A stretch of 64,000 nucleotides of DNA, taken from NCBI GenBank assembly GCA_963834405.1, contig CAWIBX010000002.1, positions 186,001 through 250,000 of the forward strand. Direction: 5' to 3'. Positions 9,967 through 19,697 of the stretch are shown one piece after another. The notes beneath the pieces were generated by a model. That model was not told where the DNA came from. It searched no databases and saw only the letters and a program-made list of their open reading frames with translations. The DNA comes from Bog-473 sp963834405 (GTDB lineage: Bacteria > Actinomycetota > Acidimicrobiia > Acidimicrobiales > RAAP-2). Position numbers and translations under genes: made by a program. Position 1 is the stretch's first letter, and every line of letters begins with the position of its first letter.

Positions 9967-10583
9967 CAGGATTCCTCCGGGTTCTCGGCGCGTGGGGCAG
10001 CCGAACGGGTTCTGTCAACTATAGCCGTCAGCTCGGCCACGGCCTGTTGCAGGTCCTCGTTGACCACCGTGTACTGGGCGATGCGCGCGCCACGTTCGAC
10101 CTCCGCCCGGCCCAGCTCCACCCGTCGCCGGACGTGGTCTTCGTCGTCGCCCCGCTCGGCCAGGCGGGCCGCCTGCACCTCCGCCGACGGCGGCAGCAGC
10201 AACACGACGACCGCATCGGGGCGCTGGGCGAGCACCTGCTCCGCACCCTGCACGTCGATCTCCAGGAGCACGTCGGCACCCGGTGGCGGATCGGGGATGG
10301 GCGTCCCCATGAGGTTGTCGAGGAATTCGGCCCACTCGAAGAAGCCGCCGCGGGAGATGGCTTCCTCGAAGGTCTCCCGGTCCACGAACTCGTACGCCCC
10401 GCGTTCGCGCTCCCCCGGCCGCGGGGACCGCGTCGTCCAACTCCGGCTCAGCCAGACGGTCGGATCCTGTGCGACGAGCTCAGCCGCCACCGTGCCCTTG
10501 CCGGCCCCGCCGGGGCCGATGAGCACGAAGATCAGTGGCTCAGCGCGCAGTCTCTTTGAGCAGCGCTTCGCGCTGCTTGGCAC
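9966..10583 (-). CDS. gmk: Guanylate kinase
   Basis: A 205-residue guanylate kinase phosphorylating GMP to GDP. P-loop GPGGAGKGT, GMP-binding SRSWTTRSPRPGE and the FxEWAEF region are visible. The GTG at 10583 overlaps the end of mihF by 44 nt and has GGGG a few bases upstream; a shorter start near LRAEPLIFVLIGP is possible. The P-loop reads GPGGAGKG where E. coli Gmk has GPSGAGKS. mihF-gmk-rpoZ is the standard actinobacterial order. Confidence 0.93.
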   Translation of the reverse strand: MPSSAKRCSKRLRAEPLIFVLIGPGGAGKGTVAAELVAQDPTVWLSRSWTTRSPRPGERERGAYEFVDRETFEEAISRGGFFEWAEFLDNLMGTPIPDPPPGADVLLEIDVQGAEQVLAQRPDAVVVLLLPPSAEVQAARLAERGDDEDHVRRRVELGRAEVERGARIAQYTVVNEDLQQAVAELTAIVDRTRSAAPRAENPEES

Positions 10584-10857
10584 CGAGCCCCTGCAACCGC
10601 CGGCTGTCGCTGATGCCGACGGTTTCCATCAGGCGCCGTGCCTTGACCTTGCCCAATCCGGGCAAGGACTCGAGCACCGAGACCACTTTCATCTTCCCAA
10701 CAGTCTCGTTGGAATCCGCCTGCGTCAGGAGATCTGCCAGCGACAAGGAGCCCATCTTGAGCTTGTCCTTGACCTCGGCCCGTTCACGACGAACCTTGGC
10801 AGCCTTTTCGAGTGCAGCGGCGCGCTGCTCTGGAGTAAGTGCGGGAGGTTGCGGCAT
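10540..10857 (-). CDS. mihF: Integration host factor, actinobacterial type (mIHF)
   Basis: A 105-residue actinobacterial integration host factor, a nucleoid-associated DNA-binding protein unrelated to E. coli IHF. MPQPPALTPEQRAAALEKA at the N-terminus, followed by the helix-two-turn-helix region LPGLGKVKARRLMETVGI and RRLQGLGAKQREALL, is diagnostic. The start is set by this conserved N-terminus. TATGGT six nt upstream of the ATG suggests a leaderless transcript starting here, inside the pyr-gmk region. Confidence 0.95.
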   Translation of the reverse strand: MPQPPALTPEQRAAALEKAAKVRRERAEVKDKLKMGSLSLADLLTQADSNETVGKMKVVSVLESLPGLGKVKARRLMETVGISDSRRLQGLGAKQREALLKETAR

Positions 10858-10863
10858 GGCGAG

Positions 10864-10869
10864 ACCATA
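10864..10869 (-). promoter_or_regulatory. Probable -10 hexamer for mihF (TATGGT, leaderless)
   Basis: TATGGT on the minus strand, 6 nt before the mihF ATG, in the 50-nt gap after pyrF. No Shine-Dalgarno-like purine run lies between it and the start, which fits a leaderless mRNA. Confidence 0.45.
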
Positions 10870-10907
10870 GCGCCTCGGGCTGGGCGCTTCACACCCAAAT
10901 TCCCTAC

Positions 10908-11783
10908 TCAGGGCATGAGCGCAGCGAGCTCGCGAGCGAGCGCCTCCGTCCGGTGACGCAACGCCTTCGGGTCGGGGCCGGCTTCGAGCACGGCACGGGA
11001 GGCGCTCGGCAACACGGTGCCGGGCTCGCACTCGCGGAAGCGCTCCGCCACGTCCTCGGGGCCGGCGCCCTGAGCGCCAAGCCCGGGTGCCACAATAACC
11101 CCCCTGAGCTGGGACAATGGAAAGGTTGACGGCTCAAGGGTGGCGCCGACAACGGCGCCTACGGTGCCGGCCGATACGTCGGGCGACGCGTTGAGCGCGG
11201 CGATCTCCCCCAGCAGCATGTCTTCTACGGCGGTTCCCGCGACCGTCCGTGCCTCCTGGAGGGCGCGACCCTCCGGGTTGGAACTGCGGGCCACGACGAG
11301 TACGCCCCGTCCGTTGTCCGCCGCCGAACGCACCATCGGTGCCAGTGCACCGAGGCCGAGATACGCGTGGGCGGTCACGGCATCCGCAGCCAGCGGGCTG
11401 CCGTCGCGTAGCCAGGCGTCCGCGTACGCGGCGGCCGTGGAGTCGATGTCGCCGCGCTTGGCGTCGGCGATGACGATCAGTCCGGCACGGGACGCCTCCG
11501 CGATGAGGCGCTCGAGCGCGGCCATCCCCGCCGCGCCATGCCGTTCGAAGAACGCGACCTGTGGCTTGATCACGCCGACCGATCCTGCGAACGCCTCCAC
11601 GCAGATGGCGCAGAACGCCTCCAGTCCGTTGGCGTCGTCGGGCAGGTCCCATCCGGTGAGCAACGCTCTGGAGGGATCGATGCCCGCGCAAAGCGGCCCG
11701 TGCACCTTCACCGCGGCGGCGACGCGGTCGCCGAAGCTGCCGGCGTCGCGGTCGCGCTCGCGCTCGCGCTGTCGGTCGTTCAC
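10908..11783 (-). CDS. pyrF: Orotidine 5'-phosphate decarboxylase
   Basis: A 291-residue OMP decarboxylase, the last step of UMP synthesis. Motifs: LCAGIDPSRALL, GVIKPQVAFFERHG and the catalytic signature VIADAKRGDIDST. It belongs to the longer subgroup seen in actinobacteria. GTG at 11783 is chosen because AAAGGAG lies 6-8 nt upstream and because the open frame further upstream overlaps pyrD. The N-terminal RQRERERDRD stretch is low-complexity. It overlaps the end of pyrD by 4 nt. Confidence 0.94.
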   Translation of the reverse strand: MNDRQRERERDRDAGSFGDRVAAAVKVHGPLCAGIDPSRALLTGWDLPDDANGLEAFCAICVEAFAGSVGVIKPQVAFFERHGAAGMAALERLIAEASRAGLIVIADAKRGDIDSTAAAYADAWLRDGSPLAADAVTAHAYLGLGALAPMVRSAADNGRGVLVVARSSNPEGRALQEARTVAGTAVEDMLLGEIAALNASPDVSAGTVGAVVGATLEPSTFPLSQLRGVIVAPGLGAQGAGPEDVAERFRECEPGTVLPSASRAVLEAGPDPKALRHRTEALARELAALMP

Positions 11784-12814
11784 GGCGTTCTCCTTTCGGC
11801 GGCCGTTCCGTCGTCCGGCGGGGCGGCCGGCACCCCAGCTCCCTCCGCGCGCACATCGCCACGACCGGTCACGCGGGCCCGTGCGGCGGCACGGACATTT
11901 TCGACGGTCGTCCCGTGGGTGTCGCACCAGTGCGCCAGCTGGCGCAGGACCTTCCACGGCGCCCGGGGATCCCGGAACGTCGCCGTCCCGACCTGCACCG
12001 CATCCGCGCCAGCCTGGAGGAGCTCAACGGCGTCAAGACCGGAGGCCACCCCGCCCACCCCGACGATCGGGACGTCGGGGAAGGCGTGCCTGCACTCCCA
12101 GACGGCCCGCACGGCCACCGGATGGACGGGAGGCCCCGAGAGGCCGCCGCCTCCCGCCCCGAGCAGTGGGTCCCCCGACTCGGGGTCGAGGGCGAGGCCG
12201 AGCAGCGTGTTGACCAGCGTCAAACCGTCCGCACCGCCGTCGAGCGCGCCCGCCGCGATCTCCACCACGTCGGGCACATTCGGGCTCAACTTGGCCCAGC
12301 GGGGCAGCCCACAGGCCGTGGCCTGCATCACGCGCGCCGTCATCTCGGCCGAGTGGGCGAACATCCGCGACCGGTCCTCCACGTTCGGGCAGCTGACGTT
12401 CACCTCGACGGCGACGATCGCCGGGGCCGGGGGCGCGCCGGCGACGTCGGCGGCGAGCTCGGCCGCGCGCCCGAAGTCGGACACACTGCGTCCCCAGATG
12501 CTGAGTACGACCCGCGCGCCGGCCTCGGCCAGTGCGGGCAGATCCTTGGCCGCCCACGCCGCCAAGCCCGGACCTTGGAGTCCGACGCTGTTCAGCATGC
12601 CGGCGCCGACCTCATGGACCCGGGGCGACGGATTGCCGGGCCACGGATCGACCGAGAGCGACTTCACGACGACCGCGCCAAGTTCTGCCAGCGGGCCGTA
12701 CGCCGCCAGCTCCGTGCCGTGGCCCGAGGTCCCCGACGCGGTCATGACCGGATTGGGCAGCACGACGTCCCCGATCCGGGTGGCCAGGACGTCAGGCGTC
12801 GTGACCACCGTCAC
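11780..12814 (-). CDS. pyrD: Dihydroorotate dehydrogenase (class 1B-like)
   Basis: A 344-residue flavoprotein oxidising dihydroorotate to orotate. PNPVMTASGT at the N-terminus, KSLSVDPWPGNPSPR, the catalytic loop EVNVSCPNV (Cys base, as in class 1 enzymes) and GVGGVASGLDAVELLQAGADAVQVGTA (FMN phosphate site) are clear. GTG at 12814 overlaps the proper carB stop (GTGA). Because carB carries a frameshift, the sequenced carB frame runs straight into this gene. No PyrK electron-transfer subunit, the usual partner of class 1B enzymes, is encoded in the operon. Confidence 0.93.
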   Translation of the reverse strand: MTVVTTPDVLATRIGDVVLPNPVMTASGTSGHGTELAAYGPLAELGAVVVKSLSVDPWPGNPSPRVHEVGAGMLNSVGLQGPGLAAWAAKDLPALAEAGARVVLSIWGRSVSDFGRAAELAADVAGAPPAPAIVAVEVNVSCPNVEDRSRMFAHSAEMTARVMQATACGLPRWAKLSPNVPDVVEIAAGALDGGADGLTLVNTLLGLALDPESGDPLLGAGGGGLSGPPVHPVAVRAVWECRHAFPDVPIVGVGGVASGLDAVELLQAGADAVQVGTATFRDPRAPWKVLRQLAHWCDTHGTTVENVRAAARARVTGRGDVRAEGAGVPAAPPDDGTAAERRTP

Positions 12815-15800
12815 CGCTCCAGCCCCACGTGGAGGTCCTGGAGCGGACGCACCCGCAACGGATGCGTCCGTGCGTCGGCCATGCCGCCTGCGGCGGCGCG
12901 CGCCGCGGCGAGCGTCGTCAAACAGGGCACGTGGTAGGTGACGGCTGCGGTGCGTATGTGCAGGCCGTCCGCGGGGGCCCAGGCCGCGTGGCGTGTTCAC
13001 GACGAGCTGCACTTTCCCCTGCGCGATCAGGTCGACCGCGTCGGAGGCCACGCCCTCCTCGCCCACCTTGGCCACCAGGGTGTCGACGGTCACGCCCTGG
13101 GAGCGTAGAAAGCCGGCGGTGCCCAAGGTGGCGGCGATGGAGAATCCCAAATCGGAGAACGCGCGCGCCACCTCGAGCCCGGCCGGCTTGTCCCGATCGG
13201 CCAGCGAGAGGAAGACCGTGCCCGAATCGGGCAGGCGGGTGCCGGCCGCCATTTGGCTCTTGGCGAAGGCGAGCCCGAAGGTGACGTCGACGCCCATGAC
13301 CTCACCGGTCGAGCGCATCTCGGGCCCGAGCAGCGTGTCGACGCCCGGGAACCGGTCGAACGGCATCACCGCCTCCTTGACGCTCACGTGGTCGAGCACC
13401 GGGACCTGGCCGCGTACCCCCTTGGGCAGCAGCCCCTCCTCCCGGAGGTCCTCCAACGTCTGGCCCACCATGACGCGTGCCGCCACCATGGCCAGCGGCA
13501 CTCCGGTCGCCTTGGCCACGAAGGGAACGGTACGGCTGGCCCTCGGGTTGGCCTCGAGCACGTAGACCCGCCCGTCTTTGACCGCGTACTGCACGTTGAG
13601 GAGGCCTTGCACCTGGAGCGACTCGGCCAGCGCACGCGTGTAGCTGTCGAGAGCGGCCATGACGTCGGGCGCGAGCGACTGCGGGGGCAGCGCACAGGCG
13701 GAGTCGCCCGAATGGACGCCCGCTTCCTCGACATGCTCCATCACCCCGCCGATCAGGACCTCGCCGGTGCCGTCGCGGACCGCGTCGACGTCGACTTCCA
13801 CGGCGTCCTCCAGGAAGCGGTCCACCAGCACAGGGCGTTCCGCGGTCACGCCCCCTTCGCGGGCCAGCGCGCCCGTCGCCATCGTGTGCATGACGCGGCG
13901 CACACCTTCGTCGTCGTAGACGATCTCCATGGCGCGGCCCCCCAGCACGTAGCTCGGCCGCACCAGCACCGGGTACCCGACCCGGCCGGCGACGGCCAGG
14001 GCCTCGGCGCTGCTGGTCGCGGTGCCGCCCGGCGGCTGTGGGATGTCGAGCTCCGCGCACAACGCGTTCCAACGTTCCCTGTCCTCGGCCAGGTCGATGG
14101 AGGCGGGGCTCGTCCCCAGAACGAGCTCGGGCGGGAGCGTCCCCGCCAGCTTGAGGGGCGTCTGTCCGCCCAACGAGACGATCACGCCGGCAACCGACCC
14201 TCCTGCGGCCAGCTCGGCATCGAGCACGTTGGCGACGTCTTCGGCGGTCAGCGGCTCGAAATAGAGGCGGTCCGAGGTGTCGTAGTCCGTCGAGACCGTT
14301 TCGGGGTTGCAGTTGACCATGACCGTCTCGTAGCCCGCGTCGCGCAGCGACATGGAGGCGTGCACGCAGCAGTAGTCGAACTCGATCCCCTGCCCGATCC
14401 GGTTCGGACCCGAACCGAGAATGATCACCCGCTCCCGCTCCGAGGGACGCACCTCGTCCTCTTCCTCGTACGTCGCGTAGTGATAGGGCGTGAACGCCTC
14501 AAACTCGGCCGCACACGTGTCGACGGTCTTGAAGGTCGCCCGCACTCCGCGGCCCAGCCGCTCCGCTCGTATGACCGATTCGGAGGTCCCACGCAGGTAA
14601 GCCAACTGCGCGTCGGAGAACCCGAGTCGCTTGGCCCGGCGGAAGTCCTCTTGTGACAGGGCCGGCGCGGCGGCGATGCGGGCGCGCTCCACCGTGATGC
14701 GGGCCACCTGCCGCACGAACCACGGGTCGATGCCTGTGCGGGCCACCACCTCCTCCACCGCCGCGCCACGCCGGAGCACCGCTTCCAACTCGAAGATGCG
14801 ATCGGGCGTGGGCACGGCGATGCGCGCGAGGAGCTCGTCGAGACCGAGGTCGTCGAGGGATCGCTCCGACGGGTCCGCGTTCAAGCCAGCCCGGCCCTGC
14901 TCCAACGACCGCAGCGCCTTCTGGAGCGACTCGCAGAAGGTGCGCCCGATGGCCATGACTTCGCCGACCGACTGCATGCGGGTGCCGAGCCTGCTCTCGG
15001 CGCCCGGCAACTTCTCGAACGCCCACCGCGGCACCTTCGTGACGACGTAGTCGATCGTCGGCTCGAAGGAGGCCGGGGTCTTCTGTGTGATGTCGTTCGG
15101 TATTTCGTTCAGCCGGTATCCGACGGCGAGGCGGGCCGCGATCTTGGCGATGGGGAAGCCGGTCGCCTTCGAGGCCAGGGCCGAGGAGCGTGAGACACGC
15201 GGGTTCATTTCGATGATCACCCGGCGGCCGGTGGCGGGGTCCACGGCGAACTGGACGTTGGACCCGCCGGTCTCGACGCCGACGCGGCGCAAACAGGCGA
15301 AGGCGTCGTCGCGCATCGCCTGGTACTCGACGTCGGTGAGCGTCTGTGCGGGCGCCACAGTGATGGAGTCGCCCGTGTGGACCCCCATGGGATCGAGGTT
15401 CTCGATGGAGCACACGACGACGCAGTTGTCCGCGCCGTCGCGCATGACCTCGAGCTCGAACTCCTTCCATCCGGCGATGGACTGCTCAACGAGGATCTGT
15501 CCCACCGGGCTGGCGTCGAGGCCCTGAGCCGCCAGTTGCAGGAAGAGCTCGGGGTCCTCGGCGATGCCGGTCCCCTTGCCGCCCAGGATGTAACTGGGCC
15601 GCACCATGATGGGGTAGCCGATAGACGCGGCGATCTCCTCGGCTTCGCGCAGGGAGTGCGCGAAGCCCGAGCGCGGCACCTCCAGGCCGATGTCCTGCAT
15701 GGCCACTTTGAAGCGGTCCCGGTCCTCGGCCGTGGCGATCGCCTCCGGACGCGCACCGATGACCTCCACCCCGAAACGCTCGAGCACGCCGAGGTCCACC

Positions 15801-16105
15801 AGTCGCATGGTCAGGTTGAGCGCGGTCTGCCCGCCCAGCGTGGGCAACAGCGCGTCTGGGCGCTCCTGCTCGATGATCGCCGTCAGGACGTCGGGATCGA
15901 GCGGCTCCACATAGGTCCGGTCCGCCGTGCCGGGGTCGGTCATGATCGTGGCCGGGTTCGAGTTGGCCAGGATCACCCGGTACCCCTCCTCAGCCAGCAC
16001 CCGGCAGGCCTGCGTGCCCGAGTAGTCGAACTCACAGGCTTGCCCGATCACGATGGGACCGGATCCGATGACCAGGATGGAGCGCAGGTCGTCGCGGCGC
16101 GGCAT
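12811..16105 (-). CDS. carB: Carbamoyl-phosphate synthase large subunit, frameshifted near the C-terminus
   Basis: About 1,097 residues if read through a frameshift. The duplicated ATP-grasp halves start with LVIGSGPIVIGQACEFDYSG and IILGSGPNRIGQGIEFDY; a PSYVLGG/PSYILGGKGTG motif is in each half. Near 12971-12985 the frame is broken inside VNTPRGLGPRG. The neighbouring frame then continues the expected CarB end (ADGLHIRTAAVTYHVPCLTT ... LQDLHVGLER) and stops at a TGA overlapping the pyrD GTG. Uncorrected, the frame continues through pyrD as a 1,441-codon fusion. A 2-nt loss in the GC-rich CCCCCGCGG run, or one extra C, explains it. Sequencing error, real mutation and +1 slippage at CCC-C are all possible. 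Confidence 0.92.
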
Positions 16106-16131
16106 GAAGGTCTAGTCCTTCTCCTCCGGGC

Positions 16132-17280
16132 TCAGCGCGAACCGGCGCCGGCGCGGGCAGATGACGGATGGGACAACATGAGGTCCCGGAAGCGCGCGAA
16201 GAGATACCGCGCGTCGTGGGGTCCTGGTGCCGCCTCGGGGTGGTATTGCACCGAGAACGCGGGCGCCTTGACGGAGCAGAACCCCTCGATGACCCCGTCG
16301 TTGAGGTTCACGTGGGTGGTCTCGGCATCGGGGACGGAGCCCGCGGCCACGGCGTAGTTGTGGTTCTGGCTCGTGATCTCAACCGTCCCCGAGGCGAGGT
16401 GCTGGACAGGGTGGTTGGCGCCGTGGTGCCCGAACGGCAGCTTGTACGTGGTGCCACCCAGCGCGTTGGCCAGAAGCTGATGACCGAGGCAGATCCCGAA
16501 GACGGGAACCCGGCCCACCAGATCGGCGATCGCGCCCGTCGGTCCCGGCAGCGCCGCCGGATCGCCGGGACCGTTGGAGAGGAAGACGCCGTCAGGGTCC
16601 AGCGCCAACACGTCGGCGGCCGGGGTGCCGGCGGGGACCACGATCACCGGTCCCAGCGTGCGCAGCAGCCGGATCATGGTGGCCTTCACACCGAAGTCGT
16701 AAGCCACGACCCGAAGGGCGTCCGTGCGGGCGCCGGTGGCCGGGTCGGCCGGAAGAGGGGAGTACTCGGTGACGGCGGCCGCCGTCACACCGGACACGAG
16801 GTCGAGGCCGTCGGTGCCGGCGGCGGCGGTGGCCGCGGTCGCGAGCTCGCGCTCCGGTGCCGTGCCGAAAGCGCAGGGCACCGCGCCCGCGGTCCGTATG
16901 TGCCGCGCCAGCCGGCGGGTGTCGACCCCGGTGAGCGCCGGCACGCCGTGGCGGCGCAGGAAGGGCTCTAGAGCTTCCGTGGCCCGCCAGTTCGAGGGCT
17001 CGCCGGCGATGTCGCAGACGACGACGCCGCGGCAGTGCGGCGCGCGCGCCTCGTTGTCGCCCGCGTTCGTGCCGTAGTTCCCGATGTGCGTGTTGGTGAA
17101 GGCGATCACCTGTCCGGCGTACGAAGGGTCGGTGATCACCTCCTGGTAGCCGCTCATGGCCGTGTTGAACACGAGCTCTCCTGTCGCCACGGCGACGTCG
17201 GCGCCGGCGCGCTCGCCTCGGAAGACGGTCCCGTCCGCCGTCACGAGCAGCGCGGGAGGGCGGTCGTGCGGAGGGCTCAC
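16132..17280 (-). CDS. carA: Carbamoyl-phosphate synthase small subunit
   Basis: A 382-residue glutaminase subunit supplying ammonia to CarB. The N-terminal CPSase domain has GTVFRGERAGAD and GELVFNTAMSGYQE. The C-terminal class I amidotransferase domain has the catalytic Cys in VPVFGICLGHQLLA, and the His/Glu dyad in VQYHPEAAPGPHD. GTG start 4 nt downstream of the pyrC stop. Length is normal. Confidence 0.96.
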   Translation of the reverse strand: MSPPHDRPPALLVTADGTVFRGERAGADVAVATGELVFNTAMSGYQEVITDPSYAGQVIAFTNTHIGNYGTNAGDNEARAPHCRGVVVCDIAGEPSNWRATEALEPFLRRHGVPALTGVDTRRLARHIRTAGAVPCAFGTAPERELATAATAAAGTDGLDLVSGVTAAAVTEYSPLPADPATGARTDALRVVAYDFGVKATMIRLLRTLGPVIVVPAGTPAADVLALDPDGVFLSNGPGDPAALPGPTGAIADLVGRVPVFGICLGHQLLANALGGTTYKLPFGHHGANHPVQHLASGTVEITSQNHNYAVAAGSVPDAETTHVNLNDGVIEGFCSVKAPAFSVQYHPEAAPGPHDARYLFARFRDLMLSHPSSARAGAGSR

Positions 17281-17284
17281 GGCG

Positions 17285-18673
17285 TCACCGCTGGGCCTCG
17301 GCGTCGATCACGACCGGCTCCCCCCGGAGCACCGTGTGGCGGACGGCACCGGTGAAGGCGCGGCCGCCGTAGGGCGTGTTGCGGCTCCGGCTGGCGAGGG
17401 TGGCCGGGTCGACCACCGTCGCGGCGGCGGGGTCGAAGACACAGAGGTTCGCGGTGGCGCCCGCCTCGACCGGTCCGCCGTGCGCGCTGTGGCCCGCGGG
17501 CCGCGCGTCGGTGGCGGTGAGCCGCGCGATCGCGGCCGGCTGCGCGCTCAGCAGCGCGAAGACCCGCTCGGGACCGAGCCGCGGCGACAGGACCTCCCAC
17601 GCCAGGGGCAGCGCCGTCTGGAGTCCCAGCATGCCGGGCGGCGCCTGGTCGAACGGAACGTCCTTCGTCTCGGGGGCGTGGGGGGCGTGGTCGGTGGCCA
17701 CGGCGTCGATGGTGCCGTCACAGAGACCGGCCACCACAGCGGCCACGTCCTCCTCCGTCCGCAGCGGCGGGTTGACCTTGAAGACGGGGTCGTACCCTGC
17801 CACCAGGTCGTGCGTCAGGAGCATGTGATGCGGTGCGGCCTCCGCCGTCACCGCGAGCCCCTCCGCCTTGGCCCGGCGCACCAGCTCGACCGAGCCGGCC
17901 GTCGAGAGGTGCAGGAAATGGACGGGTGCGCCGGTGAGCCGGACCAACGCGATGTCGCGCGCCACCATCGCCTCTTCCGCGGCCGCGGGGATGCCCGGGA
18001 CTCCGAGTCGGCTGGACCAGCAGCCCTCGTGCATGGCGCCGCCCGCCGCTAGGTGCTCGTCCTCGCAGTGCTGGGCGAGCGTGACCCCGAGCCCCTTGGC
18101 GTAGTCGAGGGCGCGCCGCATGAGGCCGCCGTCTTGTACGCCGGCGCCGTCGTCGGTGAAGAGCGTCACGCCGAGCGCGGCCAGCTCGCCCATCGGTGCC
18201 AGCGCCCGGCCGGCCCGCCCGACGGTGATGGCGCCCGAGACCGCGACCTCGGCCGGGCAGCCCTCCCCCAGCGCCAGGACCTCCCGGGCCACGCCGGCCG
18301 AGTCGATCGCCGGCTCGGTGTTCGGCATGGCGAGGACCGCGGTGTAGCCGCCGAGCGCGGCGGCGCGGGCGCCGGTCTCGATCGTCTCCGCCTCCTCGCG
18401 CCCGGGCTGGCGAAGGTGTGTGTGGAGGTCCACGAGACCCGGTCCCACGAGGCATCCCGACGCATCGAGTACGGCCGCACCGGCCGGCGGCTCAATCGAC
18501 TCCGCCAGGGCGACGACCCGCGGGCCGGCGACGGCGAGGTCGCGGCGCTGCAGGCCGTCGGGGCCGACCACGGTGCCGCCGCGGATCACCAGGGTCACGT
18601 CGGAGGAGGAAGGGGACGAAGAGGGCGACGACGAAGACGATGTCCGGCGAGAGGAGCGGGAGGAATCAGCCAC
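17285..18673 (-). CDS. pyrC: Dihydroorotase
   Basis: A 462-residue amidohydrolase-fold dihydroorotase (class I), cyclising carbamoyl aspartate. Metal-binding DLHTHLRQPGREEAET, GGYTAVLAMPNT, the QHCEDEH segment, HFLHLSTA and the catalytic TDHAPH are in order. GTG at 18673 overlaps the pyrB stop by 8 nt. The first ~24 residues are almost pure Ser/Pro/Arg (SSRRTSSSSSPSSSPSSS) and are not part of the enzyme fold; an internal GTG (VTLVIRGG) could be the real start. Confidence 0.95.
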   Translation of the reverse strand: MADSSRSSRRTSSSSSPSSSPSSSDVTLVIRGGTVVGPDGLQRRDLAVAGPRVVALAESIEPPAGAAVLDASGCLVGPGLVDLHTHLRQPGREEAETIETGARAAALGGYTAVLAMPNTEPAIDSAGVAREVLALGEGCPAEVAVSGAITVGRAGRALAPMGELAALGVTLFTDDGAGVQDGGLMRRALDYAKGLGVTLAQHCEDEHLAAGGAMHEGCWSSRLGVPGIPAAAEEAMVARDIALVRLTGAPVHFLHLSTAGSVELVRRAKAEGLAVTAEAAPHHMLLTHDLVAGYDPVFKVNPPLRTEEDVAAVVAGLCDGTIDAVATDHAPHAPETKDVPFDQAPPGMLGLQTALPLAWEVLSPRLGPERVFALLSAQPAAIARLTATDARPAGHSAHGGPVEAGATANLCVFDPAAATVVDPATLASRSRNTPYGGRAFTGAVRHTVLRGEPVVIDAEAQR

Positions 18674-19697
18674 GGGTCCCCCGTTGGGGGTCGCGGGGCA
18701 GCTCGCCGCCCAACAACAGGAAGAGGATGGCCATGCGCACCGCCACGCCGTTGCTCACCTGCTGGGTCACGACTGTGCGCGGCAGATCGGCCACGTCCGA
18801 GGCGATCTCGACGCCGCGCACCATGGGACCGGGGTGGGTGACGATGGCGTGCTCCTGCAGGCGTGCCACCCGGCGCGCCGTGAGACCCCAGCGAGCCGTG
18901 TACTCGCGCAGGCTCGGGACGTAGGAGCCGCTCCCCCGCTCGGCCTGCAGGCGCAGCAGGGACACCACGTCGGCGTCGCCCAGTGCGTCGTCGAAGTCGG
19001 GGGCGACCGTGACCGGCCAGCCCTCGAGCGACGGGGGCAGCAGGCTGCCCGGCCCGGCCAGGCTGACCCGCGCGCCGAGCGCGGTGTAGGCGAGGACCTC
19101 GGAGCGGGCCACCCGGCTGTGCCGCACGTCCCCGACGATGAGCACCCGCAGACCGTCGAAGCAGTCGATCCCCAGCTCCTCGGGTGCCGCGCCCTTGCGT
19201 TCTGCCAGCACCTGGCGCACCGTGAAACAGTCGAGCAGGGCCTGGGTCGGGTGCTCGTGCCAGCCGTCGCCCGCGTTGACCACGCAGGCCCGACGGACCC
19301 AGCGCGCCACCTGGTGCGCCGCACCCGAGGAGGAGTGGCGGATGATGACGGCGTCGATGCCCATCGCCTCGACGGTCTCGACCGTGTCGCGCAGGCTCTC
19401 ACCCTTCTTCACCGACGAGGTCGCGACCGGGAGCGACAGCACGTCGGCGGACAGCCGCTTCGCCGCGGTCTCGAAGGAGAGGCGGGTCCGGGTCGACTCC
19501 TCGAAGAACAAGGTGGCCACGACCTTGCCGCGCAGGGTGGGGACCTTCGGGATGGAACGGCGTTCGACCTCCGCGAAGGCCTCTGCCACGCGGAGGACCT
19601 CGGCGATGCCGTCGACGCTGAGGTCGGCGACGGACAGGAGGTGCTGGGGCGGCGCCGGGGCGGCAGGGACGGAGGCGGGAGAGGCGGGCATGGTCAC
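18666..19697 (-). CDS. pyrB: Aspartate carbamoyltransferase catalytic subunit
   Basis: A 343-residue ATCase catalytic chain. The carbamoyl-phosphate loop LFFEESTRTRLSFE, the S-loop SVKKGESLRDTV and HPTQALLD are intact. The N-terminus has a ~20-residue Ala/Pro-rich extension before HLLSVADLS. GTG start overlaps the pyrR stop (GTGA). No pyrI regulatory subunit is present, as usual in pyrBC-type operons. Confidence 0.96.
   Translation of the reverse strand: MTMPASPASVPAAPAPPQHLLSVADLSVDGIAEVLRVAEAFAEVERRSIPKVPTLRGKVVATLFFEESTRTRLSFETAAKRLSADVLSLPVATSSVKKGESLRDTVETVEAMGIDAVIIRHSSSGAAHQVARWVRRACVVNAGDGWHEHPTQALLDCFTVRQVLAERKGAAPEELGIDCFDGLRVLIVGDVRHSRVARSEVLAYTALGARVSLAGPGSLLPPSLEGWPVTVAPDFDDALGDADVVSLLRLQAERGSGSYVPSLREYTARWGLTARRVARLQEHAIVTHPGPMVRGVEIASDVADLPRTVVTQQVSNGVAVRMAILFLLLGGELPRDPQRGTRG

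Noticed and set aside
10584..11031. A longer mihF start near 11031
   Set aside because: The extra residues are Arg-rich and overlap pyrF; MPQPPALTPEQR is the conserved family start and has a -10 hexamer beside it.
12811..16105. A true CarB-PyrD fusion protein
   Set aside because: The expected CarB end is present in the next frame and terminates at a GTGA overlap with pyrD, so a frameshift explains the fusion better.
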